From Pyrinomonadaceae bacterium (lineage in GTDB: Bacteria > Acidobacteriota > Blastocatellia > Pyrinomonadales > Pyrinomonadaceae): a DNA stretch of 64,000 nucleotides. The notes below the pieces were generated by a model that was not told the origin of the DNA, ran no database searches, and was given only the letters and a program-made list of their open reading frames with translations. The position numbers and the translations under genes are program-made. Location of the stretch: NCBI GenBank assembly GCA_028284415.1, contig JANQRU010000001.1:62001-126000 (forward strand), given 5' to 3'. Below are positions 36,035-42,627 of the stretch, piece after piece (positions within the stretch are counted from its first letter, which is position 1; each line of letters begins with the position of its first letter).

Positions 36035-37165
36035 CTACTTATAAGTTCCCGCAACTCTTGCAACAATTTGTGTTGGGTAATTACCAATCTCGTGGTACTT
36101 GGAAACTGCAAGGCTTGGAAAGAATCTTTTCGTTGCTAATGCAAGTGGGGAATCCATACCACCAACTTTCAAATTTTCCCATTTGGATGCATATTGTCTG
36201 GCAAATGAAACAGCTTCCGTTCCAACTAAACCTTTGTTTCTGGCTTGAGCCAAGCCCCGACGATAAGCGTGTCCCATCGCAACTGAAACTGTGCCTTCAC
36301 CGCCATTGTAAGCGGCAGTAACAAATTTCCAGAATTCAATACCATTTGGCTGACCGTATCTTGAGAAAGCTATTGTGCCAAGTCTCTTAGCTTTTATGTT
36401 CAATAATCTTGCCGCTCCAGGAATTGCCTTAGAAGGATTCAATCTTTCATCTGAGGCAGAACCAGCTATTCCGACTTTCAAACCAACCTCTCTAGCTGCC
36501 GGTCTTCCAAATTGTGCAATTCCAGCATACCCATATTTGTTAATAACTGTTGGATTAAATCTTGATTCTTGAGCTAATAGGCTTTTCAAAATTGCAGGTG
36601 ATAAACCGGGACACCATTCGACCGCATTTGCAATAATATTGTCGTAACGCGTTGTGTAACCGTCTAAGCTACCAGCGTTTATGCTAAATTTGCTGGCTTT
36701 AGCAAATGCTGCGTCAAGTTTTTGAGTTTCGTTTACTAAGCCGTTTAATTTTTCTGCACCAACAACATCCTTAATTTCATTTAAAGTAGGATGAACAAGT
36801 AAGGCACTTATTGAATTCCATTCATCCAAAAGTTCTTGATTTTCTGAAGTTAAAGGCTTTCCTTTGGCATCAGGGTGACGTGCATAAAATATTAGATCTG
36901 TAAGCTGCCATTCATCAGTAACACCTAATTGAATGGCTTGCATCAAGGTTTTAAGCTCTTCAATTGTCCTATTTCTCAACCACTTATCAGTTTCTACATC
37001 GGTCTTTGCTATTTCTTTTTGTGTGGTTGAATTGGACTGAAAAGGCTTATTTTCACCAATCTTGAAAGATTTTGCTGAACGCTTACGAGTTTTATTTGCA
37101 CGCTTAGTTTGTTTTAGATTCGGCGTTATTTGATATTCAATTTTTACATTCGAAGTAGAAGACAT
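36035..37165 (-). CDS. T3SS-associated lytic transglycosylase (SLT domain)
   Basis: A 376-residue protein. Residues about 185-330 form a soluble-lytic-transglycosylase goose-lysozyme-like domain: the catalytic Glu in LLAQESRFNP, then GYAGIAQFGRPAARE, and AYNGGEGTV. The N-terminal 185 residues are basic then helical and match no domain I know; there is no clear signal peptide, so it may be exported by the T3SS itself, as is known for some such enzymes. It opens peptidoglycan locally for the apparatus. The gene is 16 bases after sctI under the same sigma-28-type promoter. Confidence 0.85.
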   Translation of the reverse strand: MSSTSNVKIEYQITPNLKQTKRANKTRKRSAKSFKIGENKPFQSNSTTQKEIAKTDVETDKWLRNRTIEELKTLMQAIQLGVTDEWQLTDLIFYARHPDAKGKPLTSENQELLDEWNSISALLVHPTLNEIKDVVGAEKLNGLVNETQKLDAAFAKASKFSINAGSLDGYTTRYDNIIANAVEWCPGLSPAILKSLLAQESRFNPTVINKYGYAGIAQFGRPAAREVGLKVGIAGSASDERLNPSKAIPGAARLLNIKAKRLGTIAFSRYGQPNGIEFWKFVTAAYNGGEGTVSVAMGHAYRRGLAQARNKGLVGTEAVSFARQYASKWENLKVGGMDSPLALATKRFFPSLAVSKYHEIGNYPTQIVARVAGTYK

Positions 37166-37181
37166 AGCTTTTTGTAAAAAT

Positions 37182-37724
37182 TTAGACGTTTGTATTCAAA
37201 ACTGTTTTAATTCCACCTGACATTTGATCTACGACTTTACTCATAACTTCTATATGCTGAGAAACTTGATAAAGTCTTGCTTGCAGGGCAAGTAATTCTC
37301 CTTGACTTAAATCTTTGTCAGATTTCATTAAAGCCTCGACTTGCTTATATTCATTTTCTACCTGCATAAAACGATTTTCAAAACCACTTGTCATTTTGGT
37401 TTCATTCATCTGACTGTAAGCTTCTTTCAACAGACTTAATCTGGATTTTCCTTCAAGCAATTCATTTGGAAGTTGGTTTGATTTTATCTTGTTTGAATCA
37501 GCTTGAATCTTTTGAGCTAAATCAGTTTGTAACTGTTCTAATTTGTCCAACATTTTTGAGCCTGATGTTGGATCAGTAGTTTGAGTTTTTGTTTTGTCAT
37601 CATTCTGTAGATAACTTTCAAAACTCTTTTTATTTGTTTTTTGTTGAATGTTTTGGTTTAGAGTTTGGTTTTCTAGAGATTGCTGTAATGTCTGCTGAAT
37701 TAAACCTGAAATAGCTTCACTCAT
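37182..37724 (-). CDS. sctI: T3SS inner rod protein SctI (YscI/HrpB-like)
   Basis: A 180-residue protein; the last 40 residues match the YscI/HrpB inner-rod pattern: LSQGELLALQARLYQVSQHI, then EVMSKVVDQMSGGIKTVL, with the conserved L-x-P/Q-x-E-L-L-x-L-Q and the E-hydrophobic-x-S-K-V-V. The upstream part is Gln/Asn/Thr-rich with a helical middle, longer than in most rod proteins (about 100-150 residues). The start at 37724 has AAGGAGA six bases before it; an in-frame start 27 bases upstream is less likely. Its sigma-28-type promoter lies about 80 bases upstream. Confidence 0.75.
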   Translation of the reverse strand: MSEAISGLIQQTLQQSLENQTLNQNIQQKTNKKSFESYLQNDDKTKTQTTDPTSGSKMLDKLEQLQTDLAQKIQADSNKIKSNQLPNELLEGKSRLSLLKEAYSQMNETKMTSGFENRFMQVENEYKQVEALMKSDKDLSQGELLALQARLYQVSQHIEVMSKVVDQMSGGIKTVLNTNV

Positions 37725-37806
37725 TCGGTTTCTCCTTAAATTTTCGACCAAAAAAATTTATGTGATTAACAATATGATTCTAAATACAATTTTAGCTTAC
37801 ATATAG

Positions 37807-37834
37807 TTATCGGAGAAAAATTCTAAATGTTTCC
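37807..37834 (-). promoter_or_regulatory. Sigma-28-type promoter P(sctI)
   Basis: Minus strand GGAAAC, 15 bases, CCGATAA; a perfect match to the island consensus including ATT after the -35. It drives sctI and the transglycosylase. The -35 starts 18 bases after the stop of the TPR gene at 37853. Confidence 0.8.
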
Positions 37835-37852
37835 TGTTAAATGTAAAAAAAA

Positions 37853-38317
37853 TTAATTATTTTCGGAAAGTCTTTCAGTTGCAAAAATAAGAGCTTGTGC
37901 ACGAACTCTACATTGAGAAATTATAAGTGGCTCATTCTGGGACTTTTCGGAATTGATTACATACTCTAAATCACTTTGTGCATTTTCAAAGTCACCTAAT
38001 TGTAAATATGCCTCACCGCGATTAACTCTGGTTGGTATATCTGTATCGTCTGTTTCAAGAGCAGCATTTAAGTGTTTAAGTGCTTTTTGGTAATTTCTTT
38101 CACGTAGCCAAAGTGCTCCCAGAGCTGATTCAAAATAGACTGTAGAAGGTGCAAGTGCTATCAGCCCCTCAAAAATAGAAATAGCTTCAGAATTACGTCC
38201 TTGTTGAGCTAATGCAAAGCCTAATTCTGATACAAGCCTGATCTCATCAGCTGACCAATTAGCTGCCGCTCCTAAAGTCATCTTGCCATTTATCCATTCT
38301 TGCTCAATCGGTTGCAT
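37853..38317 (-). CDS. SycD/LcrH-like TPR chaperone
   Basis: A 154-residue protein with three TPR repeats (VSELGFALAQQGRNSEAISIF; FESALGALWLRERNYQKALKHL; TRVNRGEAYLQLGDFENAQSDL) after a short N-terminal tail with LGAAANWSADEI, the same layout as the TPR chaperones at 15848 and 39050. It lies divergent from the 38573 substrate operon. Its likely client is a secreted protein of the island; which one is not clear. Confidence 0.7.
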   Translation of the reverse strand: MQPIEQEWINGKMTLGAAANWSADEIRLVSELGFALAQQGRNSEAISIFEGLIALAPSTVYFESALGALWLRERNYQKALKHLNAALETDDTDIPTRVNRGEAYLQLGDFENAQSDLEYVINSEKSQNEPLIISQCRVRAQALIFATERLSENN

Positions 38318-38467
38318 AATTTAATTTAATGTAACTCAAAAAAAAATATATGTCATATCCAAAAAATGAGGTTCAGCTTAAATATAGTATTAACAACTGT
38401 TTAAGGGACTAACCTGAAAAAGAATGCGAATAAAATCAGAAAAAAATGAAAAAATATTACAAAATCA

Positions 38468-38495
38468 GGAAACATTCTAGAAACGAAACCGATAA
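38468..38495 (+). promoter_or_regulatory. Sigma-28-type promoter P(38573)
   Basis: GGAAAC, 15 bases, CCGATAA; a perfect consensus match, 77 bases before the GTG start at 38573. It drives the three-gene unit 38573-39755. Confidence 0.8.
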
Positions 38496-38572
38496 TTGTT
38501 ACAGAGAATTAAAAAAGATTCTTTATTCCGAACAAAAAAGGACAACTGAAGTTAAGTCTTAGGAGGAAGTAA

Positions 38573-39016
38573 GTGTTGGGAATTGGCAAAATGCTTGGTA
38601 ACATCGCCGGTGGTTATTTAGATCAATTAGGGTTAGGACGAATGGCGACATTCGTTAAATTAGGTCTGAATGCAATGACCGGGAACTGGATGGAAGTTGC
38701 CAGAGAGATATTTGGCATAGTTTCTAACTTTAAAGGTGATTTTTTAGATAAGGCTGCAAAACAGCCACCGCTCGGAAATTTCCAAACTCCAAGAAACATT
38801 AATGAAGAAAGTCCACTTAATTCCGACAGATTAACAAAATTGTTAAGAGGAATGGGAGAAGTTTTTGGTGGATTGAGTAACATTAACCACAGCGGATTAA
38901 CAGATGGTTTAAGAAGAATTTTTGGAGCACTAAGCTTGTTGCAAAATACCTTTAATAATCATTCTTATTACGACACACGGGCATCAAGTTCGATGTTTTT
39001 GAACATGAGAATGTAA
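38573..39016 (+). CDS. T3SS substrate candidate, small helical protein
   Basis: A 147-residue protein starting at GTG with a strong AGGAGG site. The N-terminus is Gly/Leu-rich and amphipathic (GKMLGNIAGGYLDQLGLGRM). The middle has AREIFGIVSNFKGDFLD. The C-terminus (RLTKLLRGMGEVFGGL ... YYDTRASSSMFLNMRM) resembles the C-terminal helix of the DUF1521 protein, where F-R-A-L-S-N-M-F-D-A-L precedes a terminal basic tail. No family is recognised. A TPR chaperone gene follows immediately, as with the DUF1521 gene, so it is probably a secreted translocator or effector. Confidence 0.6.
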   Translation: MLGIGKMLGNIAGGYLDQLGLGRMATFVKLGLNAMTGNWMEVAREIFGIVSNFKGDFLDKAAKQPPLGNFQTPRNINEESPLNSDRLTKLLRGMGEVFGGLSNINHSGLTDGLRRIFGALSLLQNTFNNHSYYDTRASSSMFLNMRM

Positions 39017-39049
39017 TTCTCGGCATGGAAGGAAGTATTTATCGGGAAT

Positions 39050-39550
39050 ATGGAAAAAACAGCAAGCACTTACAAAAGTAAGCTCAAAATTACCAATGAT
39101 GAGTTTATGGAAATGGGCAGAGTAGGTGCAATGTTTTACGAACAGGGCAATATTAATAAAGCCCGAACGATATTTGAAGGTTTAGTTGAGTTAGATCCCG
39201 AAAGTGCTGATGCACATTCAGCACTCGGGGCGGTTTTAACGATTAGCCAAGACGACCAAAGGGCAATTGGTCATCTTGAAAAAGCAATCGAATTAAACCC
39301 AACTCAGATAGCTCCTTATGTAAATCTTGGCGAGGTTTTCATAAGACAGCAAAAACTGGAGGAAGCGATAGCAAACTTAAAGATGGCTATTGAGCTTGAT
39401 CCAGATGAGGCAAATCCGGGAGCAAATCGTGCAAGAGCGATGATACTCGGCATTTATCAAACTATAAAAGCAGACGGGATAACTGAACAGGTTATTATAG
39501 ATACAAGTAATCAAAAAATTTCTAAAAAGGAGAATAAAAATGGCAATTGA
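39050..39550 (+). CDS. SycD/LcrH-like TPR chaperone
   Basis: A 166-residue protein with three to four TPR repeats (EMGRVGAMFYEQGNINKARTIF; AHSALGAVLTISQDDQRAIGHL; PYVNLGEVFIRQQKLEEAIANL) and a polar C-terminal tail. It is cut from the same pattern as the other TPR chaperones of the island. It follows the 38573 substrate candidate and overlaps the small 39540 protein by 11 bases, so it may chaperone either neighbour. Confidence 0.72.
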   Translation: MEKTASTYKSKLKITNDEFMEMGRVGAMFYEQGNINKARTIFEGLVELDPESADAHSALGAVLTISQDDQRAIGHLEKAIELNPTQIAPYVNLGEVFIRQQKLEEAIANLKMAIELDPDEANPGANRARAMILGIYQTIKADGITEQVIIDTSNQKISKKENKNGN

Positions 39551-39755
39551 CACAACAGGATTAAGCAGCCAGCAGGCATCAATGATCAGGGCACAAGAAC
39601 AATTAAACAACCAATCAATGGCTAACAGCTTAGCTATGATGAAATTACAGCAACAGCAACAAGAGCAACAGCAAGCTATCACAGCATTAAGTACTATTAT
39701 GAAAAACGGTCACGATGCTAATATGGCTGTTATTAGAAACGCGAAAGCTGGTTAA
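39540..39755 (+). CDS. Candidate T3SS needle protein (71 residues)
   Basis: A 71-residue protein with a good AAAGGAGAA site, overlapping the chaperone gene. It is fully helical: a polar start, a Gln-rich middle (QQQQQEQQQAITALSTIM) and a C-terminus HDANMAVIRNAKAG. Length, helical-hairpin potential and the terminal helix with I-R-N fit SctF needle subunits (70-85 residues, ending in a conserved helix), but sequence identity is not shown. Its C-terminal 22 residues resemble those of the protein at 16953. No other needle candidate of this size is seen. Confidence 0.5.
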   Translation: MAIDTTGLSSQQASMIRAQEQLNNQSMANSLAMMKLQQQQQEQQQAITALSTIMKNGHDANMAVIRNAKAG

Positions 39756-39831
39756 TAGGTAGCTGATAACTTTCAGTTACAGTCTAGAGCAAACATTTTT
39801 GCTTGGAGTTTCAAACTTAAGTCAGCTAAAA

Positions 39832-39881
39832 TTCAATAGTCAAGAGTGTTTGGTATAATTTATCAGGCGTTCTTGACTATT
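39832..39881 (+). promoter_or_regulatory. Possible sigma-70 promoter inside an inverted repeat
   Basis: TTCAAT, 17 bases, TATAAT (39855-39860), about 60 bases before the 39919 start. The -10 lies in the loop of a perfect 11-bp inverted repeat AATAGTCAAGA / TCTTGACTATT (39835-39845 and 39871-39881), which may instead be the terminator of the 39540 gene or an operator. Confidence 0.45.
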
Positions 39882-39918
39882 TGTACTTTCAAGAAACGAT
39901 AAAAAAAGAGGATTTGTT

Positions 39919-40761
39919 ATGAAAAGAAGTCTATGTTTCCTTTTAAGTGTTTTTGTAGGTATCGTTTTAGTAGCAAACGCTGATTCACAAATTTTACCTT
40001 ATAATCCATATCAGATTGCCACACAAACAAATACAATGGTTACTCAGCATATCCAGAGGACAATGCTTTCTAACCAGATATTTAATAATGTGATGGCTAA
40101 TGAAGCACTAAAGTCAGGTAAGCGAAGGACAGGAAGATCCTACAGCAAAAAGGCTAATAGACTATCACTTGGCGTTACAGGTTTTAATAAACAAAAAAGA
40201 GTTCTACCTAGCTCATTAGTTACAAATTTTAACGGATCCAAAGAACAAAAAACTCAGATTTATTCCTATTACAATAGATTGCTTGATATTTATGAGCAAA
40301 CTGCTGCAAAGGATGGATTTCCGTCAAATGATTTAGCTTATGGATTTGAGTATTTTATCGTAAATAATTACATCATTTACCACAATCTGAATGATAAGAG
40401 AGCCGATAAGGCTAAAATAGATCGAGATGACCCATTAGGCAGTTTGCAAAAAAGCTATGTGCGGGAAGTTCAAAAGGTCACACCCTTAGAAGAACTGAAA
40501 ATTTATAATCAATTTAGAAGCTTGTTGCAATCTAATCCGAATACAAAGAAATTAACGAATGCTCAAAAACAGCAGTTTACAGAATTGCTTGCGATACTCA
40601 CGAGCGGAAATGCTTTGGTCTATGCCAATGGTGTAAATAATCAAAACGACCAATTCATAACTAAGGCTCAAGAAATGGCAAGAAAAAGCCTTGAGCAACT
40701 TACGGGAAAATCTGCCGATAATATAGTTATAAATGATAATGGTTTAAGTTTTAAGAATTAA
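39919..40761 (+). CDS. Exported protein, DUF6683-like
   Basis: A 280-residue protein with a clear signal peptide (about 1-22, ending NADSQ). The body is helical, with YSYYNRLLDIYEQTAAKDGF and then LAYGFEYFIVNNYIIYHNL, followed by a second helical half. It resembles the DUF6683 family I associate with Acidobacteriota secreted proteins, but that match is from memory of pattern only. It follows the needle candidate and precedes a coiled-coil protein by 5 bases. It may be a periplasmic accessory of the secretion island or unrelated. Confidence 0.5.
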   Translation: MKRSLCFLLSVFVGIVLVANADSQILPYNPYQIATQTNTMVTQHIQRTMLSNQIFNNVMANEALKSGKRRTGRSYSKKANRLSLGVTGFNKQKRVLPSSLVTNFNGSKEQKTQIYSYYNRLLDIYEQTAAKDGFPSNDLAYGFEYFIVNNYIIYHNLNDKRADKAKIDRDDPLGSLQKSYVREVQKVTPLEELKIYNQFRSLLQSNPNTKKLTNAQKQQFTELLAILTSGNALVYANGVNNQNDQFITKAQEMARKSLEQLTGKSADNIVINDNGLSFKN

Positions 40762-40766
40762 AAATT

Positions 40767-41495
40767 ATGGCTTTAAGTATTTTTCATATAGATTTGGGAG
40801 CAATGGTTGAGAGAGTTCAAAACTCTCTCAGTCAAGAAATTGCCGAATATGAAGAAAAATACAATTTTAATTCCCAAAGCCTAAATCAAAACGGCAGACG
40901 AACTGTTTTACCTACACAGATCAATCCTCAACCAGAACAGCCAGTAGTAAATGAAAATCAACCTGAACAAAATTCTACACAAAGCGATAAACAAGCAATT
41001 AATAATTTATCAAGTGCAATAAGTGTTGATGTAACAGATGATTCTGTTGCAATAGTTGCTGACGCTTCGACCAATAATGTTGAAGATGCAATCGCAGACG
41101 AGATCGTAAATGTTATTACTAAATCCACAGAGGTCGATACCGAAATAAAAGCTAAAGTTGAAGAAGTTAAAGAAGAAAGTAACGCAACTTTGGATGAGAT
41201 TAAAGAAGAAATTAGTGAAGAAATCAGCAAATATCTAGAGTATTACAAGAATCTTATTAGTAAACATAAATCAAATGTACAATATCAAAAAGCACTTTCT
41301 GAATTGAGTTCCAGATTCCGACATTCGTTTCAAAATCTAGATATTGCCGGACAGGATTTATTTACCAATAATGATGCAATGAGAAGAAATGCATCTAGTA
41401 GAGAACAATCTGACTTAGAAGGAAGGCGTGAAATTGAAGAACTTGATAAAGAACTTCAACGAAAAATGAGTGAAAAAATGAGTAGAAGAATCTAA
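40767..41495 (+). CDS. Coiled-coil protein of unknown function at the island edge
   Basis: A 242-residue protein with no signal peptide. The N-terminal amphipathic helix (about 10-35) is followed by a Gln/Asn/Pro-rich stretch (about 45-80), an acidic Val/Ala/Asp region, a long coiled coil (about 115-165: EVKEESNATLDEIKEEISEE) and a basic helical C-terminus ending KMSEKMSRRI. Composition fits a secreted or scaffold protein. It is co-directional with the DUF6683-like gene and ends in a strong terminator, which marks the right edge of the T3SS island. Confidence 0.5.
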   Translation: MALSIFHIDLGAMVERVQNSLSQEIAEYEEKYNFNSQSLNQNGRRTVLPTQINPQPEQPVVNENQPEQNSTQSDKQAINNLSSAISVDVTDDSVAIVADASTNNVEDAIADEIVNVITKSTEVDTEIKAKVEEVKEESNATLDEIKEEISEEISKYLEYYKNLISKHKSNVQYQKALSELSSRFRHSFQNLDIAGQDLFTNNDAMRRNASSREQSDLEGRREIEELDKELQRKMSEKMSRRI

Positions 41496-41524
41496 AGTTT
41501 TATTATTTTGATTATTTCTATGAA

Positions 41525-41560
41525 GGAAGAGAACATCAAAACTTGATGTTCTCTTCTTTT
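41525..41560 (+). terminator. Strong terminator at the island edge
   Basis: A 14-bp stem GAAGAGAACATCAA / TTGATGTTCTCTTC with a 3-base loop and TTTTTATA after it. It closes the transcription unit that ends at 41495. Confidence 0.93.
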
Positions 41561-41724
41561 TATATTTGTGCTTTCTGTTTGCATCTTATGGTGTTTAGAA
41601 AAAGAGTCTCAATAATTATTTACAATAAAATAAGAAGCTAATATATTTTGTCCTTTTTTATCTTACTTCTTCGCCTAAACAAATGTGGATTAAATTTTTT
41701 TAACATTTGTAGGAGAAAGGGTAA

Positions 41725-42258
41725 ATGAACATATTGCCATCTGCACATAATTCTGATTTGGTCGTTCAAGAATTAGAAAATGAAACTTTGCTTTATGATA
41801 TGCAAAACCATAAAGCTTTTTGTTTGAATGAAACCTGTTCAATCATTTGGAAGAATTGTGATGGTCAGACAAAAACAAAAGAATTAGCTGATAAAAACAA
41901 TCTGACAGAAGAATTAATAGAATTAGCCATAAATGAACTGCAAAAATACAATTTGATAAAAGAAAAGATTGAAACACAAGTTCCAAAAGATAAAGTTGAA
42001 AGAAGAAAGTTTTTAGTCAAAGCTGCTACGATGGCAGCAGTAGCAATTCCTACAGTCAGCACAATAGTAGCCCCACGAGCAGTTAATGCCCAAAGTTGTG
42101 CAGGAACCGGACCACTTATGCCACTTCCTGCAAATGCACCAGCAGCAAACTCCCCTGCGTGTGGTAACTATTGTGTAAGTCCATGTTGTATGAGTGGCAA
42201 TGCTGTTTCAACTTATAGTGGGGGGATTTGTTCCTGTCTTGCTGTCGTTTGTAATTAA
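41725..42258 (+). CDS. PqqD-like protein with Tat-like segment and Cys-rich tail
   Basis: A 177-residue protein in three parts. Residues 8-85 look like a PqqD/RiPP-recognition winged-helix (LLYDMQNHKAFCLNETCSI, IWKNCDGQT, ELAINELQKYNLI). Residues 91-123 are a Tat-like signal: ERRKFLVKAATMAAVAIPT with Arg pair at 93-94, then a hydrophobic run to VNAQS. The last 53 residues hold eight Cys (125, 146, 150, 154, 155, 169, 171, 176) with Ala/Pro/Gly. GGAGAA precedes the ATG. No radical-SAM partner is adjacent. It may be a precursor-like peptide or an export chaperone fused to its cargo. Confidence 0.55.
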   Translation: MNILPSAHNSDLVVQELENETLLYDMQNHKAFCLNETCSIIWKNCDGQTKTKELADKNNLTEELIELAINELQKYNLIKEKIETQVPKDKVERRKFLVKAATMAAVAIPTVSTIVAPRAVNAQSCAGTGPLMPLPANAPAANSPACGNYCVSPCCMSGNAVSTYSGGICSCLAVVCN

Positions 42259-42378
42259 GTGATAGAACTTTTGAGATAAGTTAGCAGAACGTTGAAAATA
42301 ATTTGAACAGAAAATAAAGGTAAGTTTTTAAATACATTATTTACCAAATTGGGATTGTCTGTTACATTTACCTCAAAT

Positions 42379-42418
42379 GAGGATGTCGTGAACAAGTATG
42401 ATTCAGACATCCTCTTTA
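42379..42418 (+). terminator. Terminator after the PqqD-like gene
   Basis: A 9-bp stem GAGGATGTC / GACATCCTC with an 18-base loop and TTTAGCATTTT after it. T-tract is weak, so moderate confidence. Confidence 0.6.
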
Positions 42419-42432
42419 GCATTTTAAATGGA

Positions 42433-42504
42433 TAGGTTGGCTGGGATTAAACCTGCGACCTAATAATTAAGAGTCCTCTGCTCTACCAACTGAGCTATCA
42501 ACCC
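42433..42504 (-). tRNA. tRNA-Lys(CTT)-like gene, probably degenerate
   Basis: Minus strand: acceptor GGGTTGA, D-arm GCTCAGTTGGTAGAGC, anticodon loop CTCTTAA (anticodon CTT) and variable/T-arm AGGTCGCAGGTTTAATCCC. The D-arm is perfect. The anticodon stem GAGGA / TTATT has a G-A mismatch and two G-T pairs. The T-arm is one base short and its stem does not close properly, and the T-loop lacks the usual TTC. The acceptor stem has one mismatch. It looks like a decayed copy of a tRNA-Lys. A functional but divergent tRNA is possible. Confidence 0.55.
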
Positions 42505-42627
42505 AAATTCACACAGAAATTATACTACGAAATAATTTGCTCTTACATGAAAAAAATCCGCAATATTTTATACTAAAAAACGTTCAACATTTGGCAAAAA
42601 GACCGTAAATGAGCGAATATAAAGCAG

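Noticed and set aside
39041..39049. TTATCGG-like sequence before the 39050 TPR gene as a promoter
   Set aside because: It is on the wrong strand for the gene and has no paired GGAAAC; it overlaps the ribosome binding region.
31681..40430. CCGATAA matches inside coding sequence (near 31690 and 40417)
   Set aside because: No GGAAAC or similar element lies 15 bases upstream, and both are internal to genes.
9932..41495. The locus as an ordinary flagellar cluster
   Set aside because: SctJ is a short one-helix lipoprotein, not FliF; there are no hook, filament, rod, motor or basal-body ring genes, and SctI, TPR chaperones and a DUF1521 effector are injectisome features.
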